This document shows, one piece after another, positions 43,435-52,734 of a stretch of DNA of 64,000 bases (its first letter is position 1; every line of letters starts with the position of its first letter). The notes below the pieces were generated by a model. The model was not told the DNA's origin, made no database searches, and saw only the letters and a list, made by a program, of their open reading frames with translations. The DNA is taken from positions 86,153 to 150,152 of the forward strand of contig JANXUT010000044.1 in NCBI GenBank assembly GCA_025356075.1, in the 5' to 3' direction. Position numbers and translations under genes: made by a program. The stretch comes from Pseudomonadota bacterium. GTDB lineage: Bacteria > Pseudomonadota > Gammaproteobacteria > Steroidobacterales > Steroidobacteraceae.

Positions 43435-44811
43435 CTAGGAAGCGGCGGGCTTTGAGCGGCTCGTGCCGGCGGGGAGGCTGGCAACGGCCGCGCGTACCGC
43501 GCGGCCGAACAGGGCGCGGATTTCCTCGAGCTCGGCGTCGCTCGCGTTGAACGGCGGCGCGAGGATCACCGCATCGCCGGCGACGCCATCGACGTTGCCA
43601 CCGATCGGATAGCAGAGGAGCCCGTCCGCCGCGGCGAGCCGGCCGATCCGCGCCGCGAGGCCGAGGGCCGGGTCGAACGGCGTCTTCCTCGCGCGATCGG
43701 CGACGAACTCGATGCCAATGAAGTAGCCCCGTCCGCGCACATCGCCGACCGCCTCGACGGGGGCGAGCTCGGCGGCGAGCGCCGCCATGAAGCGCGCGCC
43801 ACCGCTCGCGACGCGCGCGAGCAGTGCGTCGCGGCGGATGATCTTCTGCACCGCGACGCCGGCGGCACAGGCCGTCGTGTGGCCCGTGAACGTGTGTCCG
43901 GTCAGCGGGCCGCCGTCGTGCCGGTTCAATACCTCGGCGACGCGCCGGTGATAGACGGTCGCGCCCAGCGGCACGTAGCCGCCGCCAAGGCTCTTCGCGA
44001 TCGCCATCACGTCGGGGACGACCCCGTCGTGCTCGAGCGCGCGCCAGGTGCCGGTGCGCCCGGAGCCGCACATGACCTCATCGGCGATCATCAGCACGCC
44101 GTAGCGATCGCAGATCTCGCGGATGCGCCTCGCGTAGCCGGGCGGCGCGGGCACGACGCCGCCCGCCGCACCGACCACGGGCTCGAAGATGAACGCCGCG
44201 ATGCTCGCCTCGCCCCGGCGCTCGATCTCCGCCTCGAGCTCGGCGGCGCCGAGGGCCGCGACATCCCCGGGCCCGGCGCCCGGCGGCGGCCGGTACGCGT
44301 TCACGCTCGAGAGGAACGAGGCGTCGATGAGCGCGCCCTCGAACGGCGCGCGCCGCGCCCGGAAGTCCGACACCGACAGCGCGCCGAGCGTGTTGCCGTG
44401 CCAGGAGCGGCGCCGCGAGATGAACCGGCGCCGGCCCGCCTCGCCGCGCGCGCTGTGGTACTGGAGCGCGATCTTGAGGGCGGACTCCACCGCCTCGGAG
44501 CCGCCAGAGACGAACACCATCGAGCCGAGTTCCGCTCCGCACGAGTCAGTGATCAGCGACTGCAGCTCCTCGAGCGCATCGGAAGTGAACGTGTAGCGGT
44601 AGCCGTGCGCGACGCGCCTGAGCTGCTGCTCGATCGCCGCGGTGACTTCCGGGTGCGCGTGGCCGAGCGCGAACACCGCAGGTCCCCCCGACGCATCAAG
44701 GTAGCGCTTGCCGGTCGCATCGAAGACGTACGAGCCCTGCCCCCACACGATCCGCGGGAGTCCGCCCGGCGCATCGGCGGCCGGGTCCCAGGCGGGATCG
44801 CGCGAGCTCAA
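43435..44811 (-). CDS. Class III pyridoxal-phosphate aminotransferase
   Basis: 458 residues. The class III pattern is clear: VFALGHAHPEVTAAI, FVSGGSEAVESALKIALQYH for phosphate binding, LMIADEVMCGSGRTG with the cofactor aspartate, and the PLP lysine K273 in MAIAKSLGGGYVPLGA. The N terminus is short and starts at TTG 44811, whose TTGA overlaps the stop of the molybdopterin-subunit gene. It transfers an amino group between an omega-amine or amino acid and an oxo-acid; the substrate is not clear. Coupling to an IorAB-type hydroxylase suggests a shared catabolic pathway, possibly for an N-heterocycle or amine. Confidence 0.87.
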   Translation of the reverse strand: MSSRDPAWDPAADAPGGLPRIVWGQGSYVFDATGKRYLDASGGPAVFALGHAHPEVTAAIEQQLRRVAHGYRYTFTSDALEELQSLITDSCGAELGSMVFVSGGSEAVESALKIALQYHSARGEAGRRRFISRRRSWHGNTLGALSVSDFRARRAPFEGALIDASFLSSVNAYRPPPGAGPGDVAALGAAELEAEIERRGEASIAAFIFEPVVGAAGGVVPAPPGYARRIREICDRYGVLMIADEVMCGSGRTGTWRALEHDGVVPDVMAIAKSLGGGYVPLGATVYHRRVAEVLNRHDGGPLTGHTFTGHTTACAAGVAVQKIIRRDALLARVASGGARFMAALAAELAPVEAVGDVRGRGYFIGIEFVADRARKTPFDPALGLAARIGRLAAADGLLCYPIGGNVDGVAGDAVILAPPFNASDAELEEIRALFGRAVRAAVASLPAGTSRSKPAAS

Positions 44812-46979
44812 GCGCCTTGCGCGAGGCCGAGCCTTGCGCCGAACGGCAGCGCGCGGACCCGGTTGCCGGTGGCGGCAAAGAGTGCGTTCGCGACCGCGGG
44901 CGCCACGATGGCCGTCGTCGGCTCGCCGATGCCACCGGGCGCGTCGGTGCCGGGCAGCACGTGCGCCTCGAGGGACGGCACCTCGTTCAGCCGGAGCACG
45001 CGGAACGTGTCGAAGTTCGTCTCGCGCACCTTGCCGCCGTCCAGGTGGATCTCGCCAAAGAGCGCGGCCGAGAGGCCGAACACCATGCCGCTCGTGATCT
45101 GCTGGTCGACGATGCCGGGGTTGACCGTCTGGCCGCAGTCGACCACGCAGACGATCCGCTCGACTTTGAGCTTGCCGCCCGGGACCGAGACTTCCGCGAC
45201 CGCGGCGAGGTAGGTGCCGTAGCCCTCCATGAGCGCGATGCCCTGGTGGCGGCCGGCGGGCGCCTTGCCCCAGTCGGCGAGCCGGGCCGCCTCATCGAGC
45301 ACTTTCAGTGCGCGTGGCTGCTTCGCAAGGAGTGCGCGCCGGAACTGGTACGGATCCTTGGCCGTGGCGTGCGCGAGCTCGTCCATGAAGCTCTCCACGA
45401 CGAAGCAATTGAGCGCGTGGCTGACCGAGCGCCAGTAGCCGACATTGATGCCGATTTCGTGGCGGATGTAGTCGACCGACACGTTCGGCACGTCGTAGAG
45501 GAAGTTCGCCGCCGCCTCGATTGCGAACGGATCGACCATCTTCTCGACCACCGGCGGGAACATCCGCGCGGTGATCGACGGGCTCGTGAGCGTGATGGCG
45601 ACCGCATTCAACGCGCCGTGCGCATCGAAGCCCGCCGTCGCCGAGTCGAGCGCCGGCGGCCGGTAGGCGTCGTGCGTCATGTCGTCTTCGCGTGACCAGA
45701 TGAGCTTGACCGGTGCGCCCACCGCCTTCGACACCTCGACCGCCGCCGGGATGAAGTCGACCTCGAGCCGGCGCCCGAAGCCGCCGCCGAGCAGCGTCGT
45801 GTGGATGCGCACCTGCTCGGGCTTCATGGCAGCCGCGGCCGCCGCGGCACCCTGCGCGATCCCCTGGACCTGCGTGCCGACGTAGACGTCGCAGCCATCG
45901 GCGCGCACGTCCGCCGTGCAGTTCATCGGCTCCATCGTCGCGTGCGCAAGGAGCGGCAGCTCGTAGGTCGCCGTCACCTTCTTCGCGGCCGCCTTGAGCG
46001 CCGCCCCCGAGTCTCCGTCCTTGCGCGCCGACTGGCCGGTGCCCTTGGCGGCGTCCTTGAGGCCCGCATGGATCACCGCGTTGTCGAGCTTGCCGTTCGC
46101 GCCTGCGTCCCACTCTATCTTGAGGGCATCGCGGGCCGTGTGCGCCTGCCAGTAGTGCTCGGCGACGACGGCGACGCCGCTCTTGGTCGTAACCACCTTG
46201 ATGACGCCCGGCATCTTCTCGGCCACGGCCGCATCGACCGACTTGACTGTCCCGCCGAGCACCGGGCTCTGCGCAAGCGCGGCGTATTTCATGCCCGGGC
46301 GCTTCACGTCGAGGCCGTACTCGGCCGAGCCATCGACCTTCGAGGGCGTGTCGAGCCGCGGCTGCGGCTTGCCGACGAGGCTGAAGTCCTTCGCGTCCTT
46401 GAGCACGACGTCCTTCGGCACCGGCCGCTTCGCCGCGGCCTCGGCGAGCTCGCCGAACGTGAGGCTGTCGCCGTTCGGCGCCTTCACGGCGACATCGGCG
46501 ACGACGAGCGTCGCGGGATCGAGCTTCCAGCGCTCGGCCGCGGCGCCGATCAGCATCGTGCGCGCCTGGGCGCCGGCCAGCCTCAGCTTCTGGTAGGCAT
46601 CGCGCACGCTCGTGCTGCCACCGGTGACCTGCGCACCGATGAGCGCATTGATGTAGGCATCGCCCGGGGGCGCCGCCTCGACGGAGATCTTCGCGAGCGG
46701 GACGCCCAGTTCCTCGGCGAGCAGCGTCGGCAGCGACGTGTAGACGCCCTGGCCCATCTCGGAGCGATCGACGAGTACGGTGATCGTGTTGTCGCCGCCG
46801 ATCCTGAGCCATGCGTTCGGCTGTCCACCGAGGGCAGGCCCCGCACTCGCGCCGGGTTTCCCGCACGCGCCGAGCGAGACGCCGAGCACCAGCCCGCCGC
46901 CGACGAGGAGCGAAGCCTTCAGAAAATCGCGCCGCTCGAGGCCCGCGGGTTCCGCACCCGGCTGCACGCGCGCGTTCAC
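44808..46979 (-). CDS. Isoquinoline 1-oxidoreductase-like large subunit (molybdopterin-binding, IorB type)
   Basis: 723 residues. A twin-arginine-like signal ([15 protein letters not shown]) precedes two aldehyde-oxidase/xanthine-dehydrogenase-type molybdopterin domains. Landmarks are [52 protein letters not shown] and [19 protein letters not shown], the last with the conserved catalytic Glu region. With the 2Fe-2S subunit it would hydroxylate an aromatic N-heterocycle or aldehyde, passing electrons to a membrane acceptor. GTG 46979 overlaps the stop of the small-subunit gene (GTGA). The substrate cannot be told from sequence. Confidence 0.9.
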   Translation of the reverse strand: MNARVQPGAEPAGLERRDFLKASLLVGGGLVLGVSLGACGKPGASAGPALGGQPNAWLRIGGDNTITVLVDRSEMGQGVYTSLPTLLAEELGVPLAKISVEAAPPGDAYINALIGAQVTGGSTSVRDAYQKLRLAGAQARTMLIGAAAERWKLDPATLVVADVAVKAPNGDSLTFGELAEAAAKRPVPKDVVLKDAKDFSLVGKPQPRLDTPSKVDGSAEYGLDVKRPGMKYAALAQSPVLGGTVKSVDAAVAEKMPGVIKVVTTKSGVAVVAEHYWQAHTARDALKIEWDAGANGKLDNAVIHAGLKDAAKGTGQSARKDGDSGAALKAAAKKVTATYELPLLAHATMEPMNCTADVRADGCDVYVGTQVQGIAQGAAAAAAAMKPEQVRIHTTLLGGGFGRRLEVDFIPAAVEVSKAVGAPVKLIWSREDDMTHDAYRPPALDSATAGFDAHGALNAVAITLTSPSITARMFPPVVEKMVDPFAIEAAANFLYDVPNVSVDYIRHEIGINVGYWRSVSHALNCFVVESFMDELAHATAKDPYQFRRALLAKQPRALKVLDEAARLADWGKAPAGRHQGIALMEGYGTYLAAVAEVSVPGGKLKVERIVCVVDCGQTVNPGIVDQQITSGMVFGLSAALFGEIHLDGGKVRETNFDTFRVLRLNEVPSLEAHVLPGTDAPGGIGEPTTAIVAPAVANALFAATGNRVRALPFGARLGLAQGA

Positions 46980-47446
46980 TTCGCACCGCCTTCGCGGCCG
47001 AGTTCGGCCGCGCGGTGGATCGCCTTGCGGATCCTCGGGTACGTGCCGCAGCGGCAGATGTTGCCGGACATCGCGTGGTCGATGTCGGCATCCGTGGGCG
47101 CGGGGTTATTGGCGAGGAGCGCGCTCGCCGACATGATCTGGCCCGACTGGCAGTAGCCGCATTGCGGCACGTCGAGCTCGATCCACGCGCGCTGGACCGC
47201 GTGCGAGCGATCGCTCGAGAGTCCCTCGATGGTCGTGACCTTGCGGGTCCCGACGTCCTCAAGCTTCGTCACGCAGGAGCGCGTCGCGACGCCATCGATG
47301 TGCACCGTGCACGCCCCGCACAGCGACTTGCCGCAGCCGAACTTGGTGCCGGTGAGACCCAGGTGGTCGCGCAGCACCCAGAGGAGCGGGGTGTCCGGGC
47401 TCGCATCGGTGGTCAGCGACTGGCTATTGACGTTCAGGGTCAGCAT
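46976..47446 (-). CDS. Isoquinoline 1-oxidoreductase-like small subunit ((2Fe-2S)-binding, IorA type)
   Basis: 156 residues with two 2Fe-2S sites. The plant-ferredoxin-type cluster uses C38, C43, C46 and C58 ([16 protein letters not shown]). The second uses C96, C99, C131 and C133 ([12 protein letters not shown]). It feeds electrons from the molybdenum subunit to a membrane carrier. ATG 47446 is preferred over GTG 47458 because a GGGGGA stretch lies just before it. First gene of the three-gene unit IorA-IorB-aminotransferase. Confidence 0.92.
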   Translation of the reverse strand: MLTLNVNSQSLTTDASPDTPLLWVLRDHLGLTGTKFGCGKSLCGACTVHIDGVATRSCVTKLEDVGTRKVTTIEGLSSDRSHAVQRAWIELDVPQCGYCQSGQIMSASALLANNPAPTDADIDHAMSGNICRCGTYPRIRKAIHRAAELGREGGAK

Positions 47447-47589
47447 GGATTCCCCCACAGGTGTACTGCCGTGCGGGCCCGCGACGCCGGGCCGCTCGGC
47501 CCCGATCCTACTCGCACTCGGCGCCGCCGGTCGACGCAGCGTGGCGAGGGCGCTTGTTAGGCGCCCGGCGCCCGGCTAAGGTAGTTCGG

Positions 47590-47931
47590 ATGCAGAGACT
47601 CCCGAGCCCGCTCGCGAGACGCCGGCGCGCACGCCCCTGGCTGGTCGCGTTGCTCGCGATCTTCGGGGTCGCCCAGCTGCACGGCCTCCAGCACGGCATC
47701 AGCCACCTCGGCGCCGTGCCCGGGATGGGCGACCGGACAGCGCCGCACACGCTCGTCTGCACCGATTGCGTCGCCTCGGCGGAAGCGGGCGCCGCGCCGC
47801 TCCTCGCCGCCATCGCCCCGAGTTTCGTTCCAAGCGCCGCCGGCCCCGTTGCCGAGGCTGCGCCCCTCACCCGCGGCCGCCCGTCGCGGGCCGCCTACCG
47901 CGCCAGGGCCCCGCCCGTAACCCCGAGCTGA
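47590..47931 (+). CDS. Small putative secreted protein upstream of a TonB receptor (DUF2946-like)
   Basis: 113 residues. An N-terminal hydrophobic helix (WLVALLAIFGVAQLHGLQHG) is followed by several histidines (HGLQHGISHLG) and a CxxC motif (LVCTDCVAS), then an Ala/Pro-rich tail. The arrangement resembles the small DUF2946-type proteins that often precede TonB-dependent receptors for metals. The match is loose. ATG 47590 has AAGG about 9 nt upstream. The frame is open further upstream but without a good start. It lies 66 nt before the receptor gene and is probably cotranscribed with it. Confidence 0.55.
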   Translation: MQRLPSPLARRRRARPWLVALLAIFGVAQLHGLQHGISHLGAVPGMGDRTAPHTLVCTDCVASAEAGAAPLLAAIAPSFVPSAAGPVAEAAPLTRGRPSRAAYRARAPPVTPS

Positions 47932-47997
47932 TCACGCACTGGGATGACCGCGAGCGATCGCGGCCGCCTTCTCGCCTGCATCTTTTCGGAGTTCATC

Positions 47998-50136
47998 ATG
48001 AGGATTTCGCATCCGACGGCCGCCGCCGTCCTCGCCCTGTTCGTTGCATCGTTCGATAGCCGCATCACCCGCGCCGAGGAAGGCGCCGCGGAGGCCGCGA
48101 GCGCGAGCGCAACCCCGGGCGTCCTCACCGAGGTGCAGGTCACCGCCCGGCATCTCGATGAGGCCCGCAACGGCCTCATGCCCGAGACGGGCTCGAGCAC
48201 CTTTCGCTTCGACGCCGAGGATCTCAAGAACCTGCCGCTCGGCGATGCAACGCCGCTCAACGAGGTGCTGCTGCGCGCTCCCGGCGTCACGCAGGATTCC
48301 TTCGGCCAGCTGCACGTGCGCGGGGACCACGCGAACCTGCAGTACCGGATCAACGACGTGGTGATCCCGGAGTCGATCTCGCTCTTTGGACAGGCGCTCA
48401 ACCCGCGCTTCGCGAGCGAGATCAACCTGCTGACGGGCGCGCTGCCGGCCGAGTACGGCTACCGCACCGCGGGCGTCGTCGACATCCACACGAAGGGGAG
48501 CACCTTCCAGCCGGGCGGCGATCTCAACGTGCTCGCGGGTTCCCACGGCGACCGCGAGGCGAGCGGCGAGTGGAGTGTGAGCGACGGCGCGCTGTCCGCG
48601 TACATCACCGGCGGCTACACGGCCAACGATCTTGGCATCGAGAACCCGCTGCCGACGATGCATGCGCTGCATGACCACACCGCCCAGTCGAACGCGTTCA
48701 GCTACCTCTCCTACCTCCTCGATGACGATTCGCGCCTGTCGCTGCTGCTGGGCCTGTCGAACAACGACTTCGAGATTCCGAACGTACCGGGCCAGCTGCC
48801 GGAATTCGAGCCGCCCGGCGTCCTCGTGCCCGCCTCCGCCGCGCTCAACGAGCGCCAGTACGAGGGCAACCGCTTCGCGATCCTCGCCTACGAGGGCTCG
48901 ATCCACGAGCTCATCCACTACCAGCTCGCGCTCTACGACCGGATCTCCGAGGTCCACTACACGCCCGATGCGCGCGGCGATCTCAGCTACACGGGCGCGG
49001 CGGGCGAGGTCTACCGTCGCAACGACCGCCATGGCCTGCAGGCGGACGCGAGCTGGCGCGTGAGCGAGGCGCACACCCTCAGAGCCGGTCTCACCTACAA
49101 CGACGAGACGGCCGGTTCGCGCACTCTGACCACGGTGTATCCGCTCGATGGGCTCGGCGAGCCGCTCTTTACGCCACTCGCGATCGCGGAGAACGCGAGC
49201 GAGGGCGCGAAGCTCTACGGGCTCTACCTGCAGGACGAGTGGCGTCCGCTCGAGACGCTCACCATCAACTACGGCGCGCGCTACGACTGGTACCAGGCCT
49301 TGCTCGATGAGCACCAGTTGAGCCCGCGCATCGGGCTCGTCTACGAGCTCGGCGCCGCGACGACCCTGCACGCGGGCTACGCGCGCTACTTCACGCCGCC
49401 GCCAACCGAGAAGATTCGCCTCGAGTCGATTGCGCTCTTTGCGAACACGACCGCCGCGCCGACCTCGGCCGGCAACAGCCCGGTGCTGTCCGAGCGCAGC
49501 CACTACTTCGATGCCGGGATCCTCGAGCGCCTCAGCGCCTCGCTCAGCCTCGGCCTCGACGCCTACTACCGCGCCGTCGAGAACCTCATCGACGAGGGCC
49601 AATTCGGCCCAGCGCTCGTATTCGCGCCGTTCAACTACGCGACCGGCCGGGTGTGGGGCCTCGAGCTCACCGGCAGCTGGCGCCACGAGGGGACGGCGGC
49701 GTATCTCAATGCCGCCTACGGCACGGCGACGGGCCGGCGCATCGTGAGCGGCGAGTACAACTTCGCGCCCGAGGAGCTCGCGGCGATCGCGGCCGGGTAC
49801 ATTCATCTCGACCACGACCAGCGCTGGACGGGCTCCGCCGGGCTCACCGAGACGCTGGCCGGCACGACGTTCAGCCTCGATGCGCTCGTTGGCAGCGGGC
49901 TTAGGGCCGGGTTCATCAACAGCGACCACCTGCCCTCGTCCGTGCAGCTGAACGCGGGCGCGCACCGGAACTTTGCGCTCGATGGCTTGGGTGAGTTGAA
50001 CGCGACCGTGACGGTGCTGAACCTCCTCGACAAGGTCTACGAGATCCGCGACGGTACCGGCGTCGGCGTCGGCGCGCCGCAGTGGGGGATCCGCCGCTCG
50101 CTCTATGTCGGGCTCGGCAAGTCCTTCGGTCCGTAG
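47998..50136 (+). CDS. TonB-dependent outer-membrane receptor
   Basis: 712 residues with a signal peptide (about residues 1-26). The plug domain spans about residues 40-160 (EVQVTARHLDEARNG near the TonB box region, NEVLLRAPGVTQDSFGQLHVRG, VVDIHTKG). A 22-strand barrel follows, ending in a typical aromatic terminal strand (RRSLYVGLGKSFGP). It imports a scarce ligand across the outer membrane using TonB energy. The small His/Cys protein encoded upstream hints at a metal chelate, but there is no direct proof. ATG 47998 has GGAG 7 nt before it. Confidence 0.92.
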   Translation: MRISHPTAAAVLALFVASFDSRITRAEEGAAEAASASATPGVLTEVQVTARHLDEARNGLMPETGSSTFRFDAEDLKNLPLGDATPLNEVLLRAPGVTQDSFGQLHVRGDHANLQYRINDVVIPESISLFGQALNPRFASEINLLTGALPAEYGYRTAGVVDIHTKGSTFQPGGDLNVLAGSHGDREASGEWSVSDGALSAYITGGYTANDLGIENPLPTMHALHDHTAQSNAFSYLSYLLDDDSRLSLLLGLSNNDFEIPNVPGQLPEFEPPGVLVPASAALNERQYEGNRFAILAYEGSIHELIHYQLALYDRISEVHYTPDARGDLSYTGAAGEVYRRNDRHGLQADASWRVSEAHTLRAGLTYNDETAGSRTLTTVYPLDGLGEPLFTPLAIAENASEGAKLYGLYLQDEWRPLETLTINYGARYDWYQALLDEHQLSPRIGLVYELGAATTLHAGYARYFTPPPTEKIRLESIALFANTTAAPTSAGNSPVLSERSHYFDAGILERLSASLSLGLDAYYRAVENLIDEGQFGPALVFAPFNYATGRVWGLELTGSWRHEGTAAYLNAAYGTATGRRIVSGEYNFAPEELAAIAAGYIHLDHDQRWTGSAGLTETLAGTTFSLDALVGSGLRAGFINSDHLPSSVQLNAGAHRNFALDGLGELNATVTVLNLLDKVYEIRDGTGVGVGAPQWGIRRSLYVGLGKSFGP

Positions 50137-50200
50137 GCCGGCCGGGTCGGGGGCGCTCAGCTGCGCTCGGCGCCCGCGTCGAGCTGCGCGCGTCTTGCGG

Positions 50201-50650
50201 CTATTCGGTAATGATGCGGTCGGCCCATTCGACGAGCGAGACGAAGATCGACGGACTGCCAAATTTCGCGCCCCACTGGCTGAGGTCGGCCTCGGTCACG
50301 CCACGCGCGCGGGAACACGCGCCGCAGGCGAAAATCTGGATCTTGGCCGCGACGACCTTCTGCAGGGTCTCTTCAAGTGGCGACCAGCCAACCGGAACCA
50401 CGGCCTTGGCGAGCGACAGGCGCATCAGGGAGACCGCTTCGCCGAGCAGGAAGATCTGCACGGTATGGCCGGCCTCGGCGAGTGCGTGGCCGTGCAGAAA
50501 TGGGAATGCCGCCTTGGTCGGGTCATCGGACCCCCAGGCACTCTTCATCATGACCTTGAGCGGCGACTTCGGCGCCGCTGCAACCGTCGATCCCGCGGCC
50601 ATCATGAGCGGGATTGCGGCCAATTGCGTCAATGCGCGGCGACGACTCAT
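50201..50650 (-). CDS. DsrE family protein, Tat-type signal
   Basis: 149 residues. The N terminus MSRRRALTQLAAIPLMMAAG suggests Tat export, and the mature part is a DsrE/DsrF-like domain (LKVMMKSAWGSDDPTKAAFPFLHGHALAEAG ends the first strand and helix). A CGAC motif lies near residue 112, where DsrE proteins carry their active cysteine. Cytosolic DsrE proteins handle sulfur relay. An exported version may bind sulfur compounds or a cofactor in the periplasm. GGGGAG lies 5-6 nt before ATG 50650. It converges with the TonB receptor gene. Confidence 0.82.
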   Translation of the reverse strand: MSRRRALTQLAAIPLMMAAGSTVAAAPKSPLKVMMKSAWGSDDPTKAAFPFLHGHALAEAGHTVQIFLLGEAVSLMRLSLAKAVVPVGWSPLEETLQKVVAAKIQIFACGACSRARGVTEADLSQWGAKFGSPSIFVSLVEWADRIITE

Positions 50651-50729
50651 GCTGACTCCCCTTGAATCAATGATTGCCTGGCGTCGATGCGGCCCCGCTG
50701 ACACAGGCAGCGGTTGCCGTCGGAGCGCC

Positions 50730-50735
50730 AATATA
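50730..50735 (-). promoter_or_regulatory. Possible -10 box for the DsrE gene
   Basis: On the minus strand TATATT (50735-50730) is a good -10 match in an otherwise GC-rich stretch. TTCCCG about 18 nt upstream is a weak -35. Initiation would fall near 50723, leaving a leader of about 70 nt. Confidence 0.35.
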
Positions 50736-50868
50736 CGCCCGCGAAAACTTGGACGGGAAGAACCGCCGCGGCGAACCGACGTGCCAGATTGGGAACCGAG
50801 ACGCGACGGCTGGCAACGCCGACCGCCGCGTTGATGCCGCGTCGGGCGCGACCGGATGACGGCCGCGC

Positions 50869-52650
50869 TCAGCCCACTTCCGCCGCCGCGAACTGCAGCG
50901 CCGCCAGGCGCGCGTAGAGTGCGTTGCTCGCGATGAGCTCCGAGTGCGTGCCGATCCCGATGATCCGGCCGTGGTCCATCACGACGATGCGGTCGGCCTT
51001 GAGCACCGTCGCGAGCCGGTGCGCGATCACGATGGTCGTCCGTCCCTGCATGAGCCGCTCGAGCGCCTGCTGCACGAGCCGCTCGCTCTCGGCGTCGAGC
51101 GAGCTCGTCGCCTCATCGAGCAGCAGCACCGGCGGATCCTTCAGGATCGCGCGCGCGATCGCGAGCCGCTGGCGCTGGCCGCCCGAGAGCCTGGTCCCGC
51201 GCTCGCCGAGGAACGTGCCGTAGCCCTCCGGCAGCGCCCGCAGGAATCCGTCCGCCGCGGCGGCCTCGGCCGCCGCCTCGATCTCCCGATCCGTCGCGCC
51301 CGGGCGCCCGTAGCCGATGTTCTCGCGCGCGCTCGCGCCAAAGAGCACGGTGTCCTGCGGCACGAGCCCGATCTGCGCGCGCAGTTCCTCCGGCGCGAGC
51401 GCCGCGAGGTCGATGCCATCGAGCGTGATCCGGCCGGACTTCGGGTCGTAGAACCTGAGCAGCAGCTGGAACACCGTGCTCTTGCCCGCGCCCGAGGGCC
51501 CGACGAATGCGATCGTCTCGCCAGGTTCTATCGCGAGCGAGTAATCGATGAGCGCGCTCGCGCCGGGTCGCGACGGGTAGCTGAAGCTGACCGCCTCGAA
51601 GCGGATCCGTCCGCTCGCCCGTGCTGGCAGATGGGCGGGCATGGCGGGCGCGCGGATCGCGGGCTCCGAGGCGAGTAGTTCGGCGAGGCGCTCCATTGCG
51701 CCTGCGCCCCGCTGCACCTCGCCCCAGGTCTCGCTGAGCGCCGCCGCCGCGGCGCCGACGTAGACGGCGTAGAACAGGAACTGCGCGAGTTCGCCGCCCG
51801 TCATCCGCCCCGTCAGCACCTGGTGCGCGCCGAGCCACAGCACCAGCGTTATCGCCCCGAATACGAGCATCGTGCCGAGCGCCGTCAGCACCGCGCGGAC
51901 GCGAGTGCGCGCGATGCCGGCATGGAAGCTCTCCTCGACCGCAAGCCCAAAGCGCCGGCTCTGCAGCTCCTCGAGCGTGTAGGCCTGCACGGTCTGGATC
52001 GCGTTCAGCGTCTCGCCGGCCAGCCCGGCGGAATCCGCGATGCGATCCTGCGCGCTCCTCGACAGCGAGCGGACCCGGCGGCCGACGACGATGAGCGGTA
52101 CGACGATGAGCGGCAAGAGCACGCCGAGCGCCCCCATCAGCTTGGCGCTCGTGAGCGTCAGCATCACCAGCGCGCCGCTCATGCTGAGCGCCGAGCGAAG
52201 TGCAACCGAGAGCGAGGAGCCGGCGATCGTCTGCACCAGCGTCGTGTCGGTGGTCAGGCGCGAGAGCACCTCGCCCGTGCGGGTGACCTCGAAGAACGTC
52301 GGGTCCATGCGGATCACGCGCCGGTAGACCGCCTCGCGGATGTCGGCGACGACCCGCTCGCCGATCCAGGTCACGTAGTAGAAGCGCAGCGCCGCGAACC
52401 CGCCGAACATCGCCGCGGCGGCCAGGAAGCCGACGAAGTAGCGGTTGATCGTCACCGCGCTTTGCCCCGCGAGGCCGTGGTCGATCATCTGCCGGAGCGC
52501 GACGGGGAGCGCCAGCATCGAGGCCGCCGCGATCACGAGCGCGATGAGCGCGATGGTCATGCGGCCGCGGTACGGCCGGATGAACGGTGCAAGCGTGCGA
52601 AGGGGCTTGAGCGAGCGGGCCTTCGGGCGGTCGGCGGCGGCGTCAGCCAT
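50869..52650 (-). CDS. MsbA-like ABC exporter (fused permease and ATPase)
   Basis: 593 residues. A six-helix ABC transmembrane domain (about residues 25-310) is followed by an ATPase with Walker A GPSGAGKST, signature LSGGQRQRLAIARA, Walker B PVLLLDEATSSLD and the switch IVIAHRLATV. Such half-transporters dimerise and flip lipids, LPS precursors or drugs outward. The similarity is to MsbA/BmrA-type lipid A or multidrug exporters, but lipid A as cargo is not assured because no lpxK neighbour is present. It stands alone on the minus strand. Confidence 0.92.
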   Translation of the reverse strand: MADAAADRPKARSLKPLRTLAPFIRPYRGRMTIALIALVIAAASMLALPVALRQMIDHGLAGQSAVTINRYFVGFLAAAAMFGGFAALRFYYVTWIGERVVADIREAVYRRVIRMDPTFFEVTRTGEVLSRLTTDTTLVQTIAGSSLSVALRSALSMSGALVMLTLTSAKLMGALGVLLPLIVVPLIVVGRRVRSLSRSAQDRIADSAGLAGETLNAIQTVQAYTLEELQSRRFGLAVEESFHAGIARTRVRAVLTALGTMLVFGAITLVLWLGAHQVLTGRMTGGELAQFLFYAVYVGAAAAALSETWGEVQRGAGAMERLAELLASEPAIRAPAMPAHLPARASGRIRFEAVSFSYPSRPGASALIDYSLAIEPGETIAFVGPSGAGKSTVFQLLLRFYDPKSGRITLDGIDLAALAPEELRAQIGLVPQDTVLFGASARENIGYGRPGATDREIEAAAEAAAADGFLRALPEGYGTFLGERGTRLSGGQRQRLAIARAILKDPPVLLLDEATSSLDAESERLVQQALERLMQGRTTIVIAHRLATVLKADRIVVMDHGRIIGIGTHSELIASNALYARLAALQFAAAEVG

Positions 52651-52734
52651 GCGCTTGGGCCTGCGCGCGAGTGTCTCGCGCGACGGCGGTCGGAAAGTCG
52701 TGCATCGGGTATCCCGCGGAGCGAGGGCCCAAGT

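Noticed and set aside
45292..47262. A 656-codon frame overlapping the IorA and IorB genes
   Set aside because: Same strand but another frame, Arg/Gly-rich, with no recognisable domain. The IorA and IorB frames carry all catalytic motifs.
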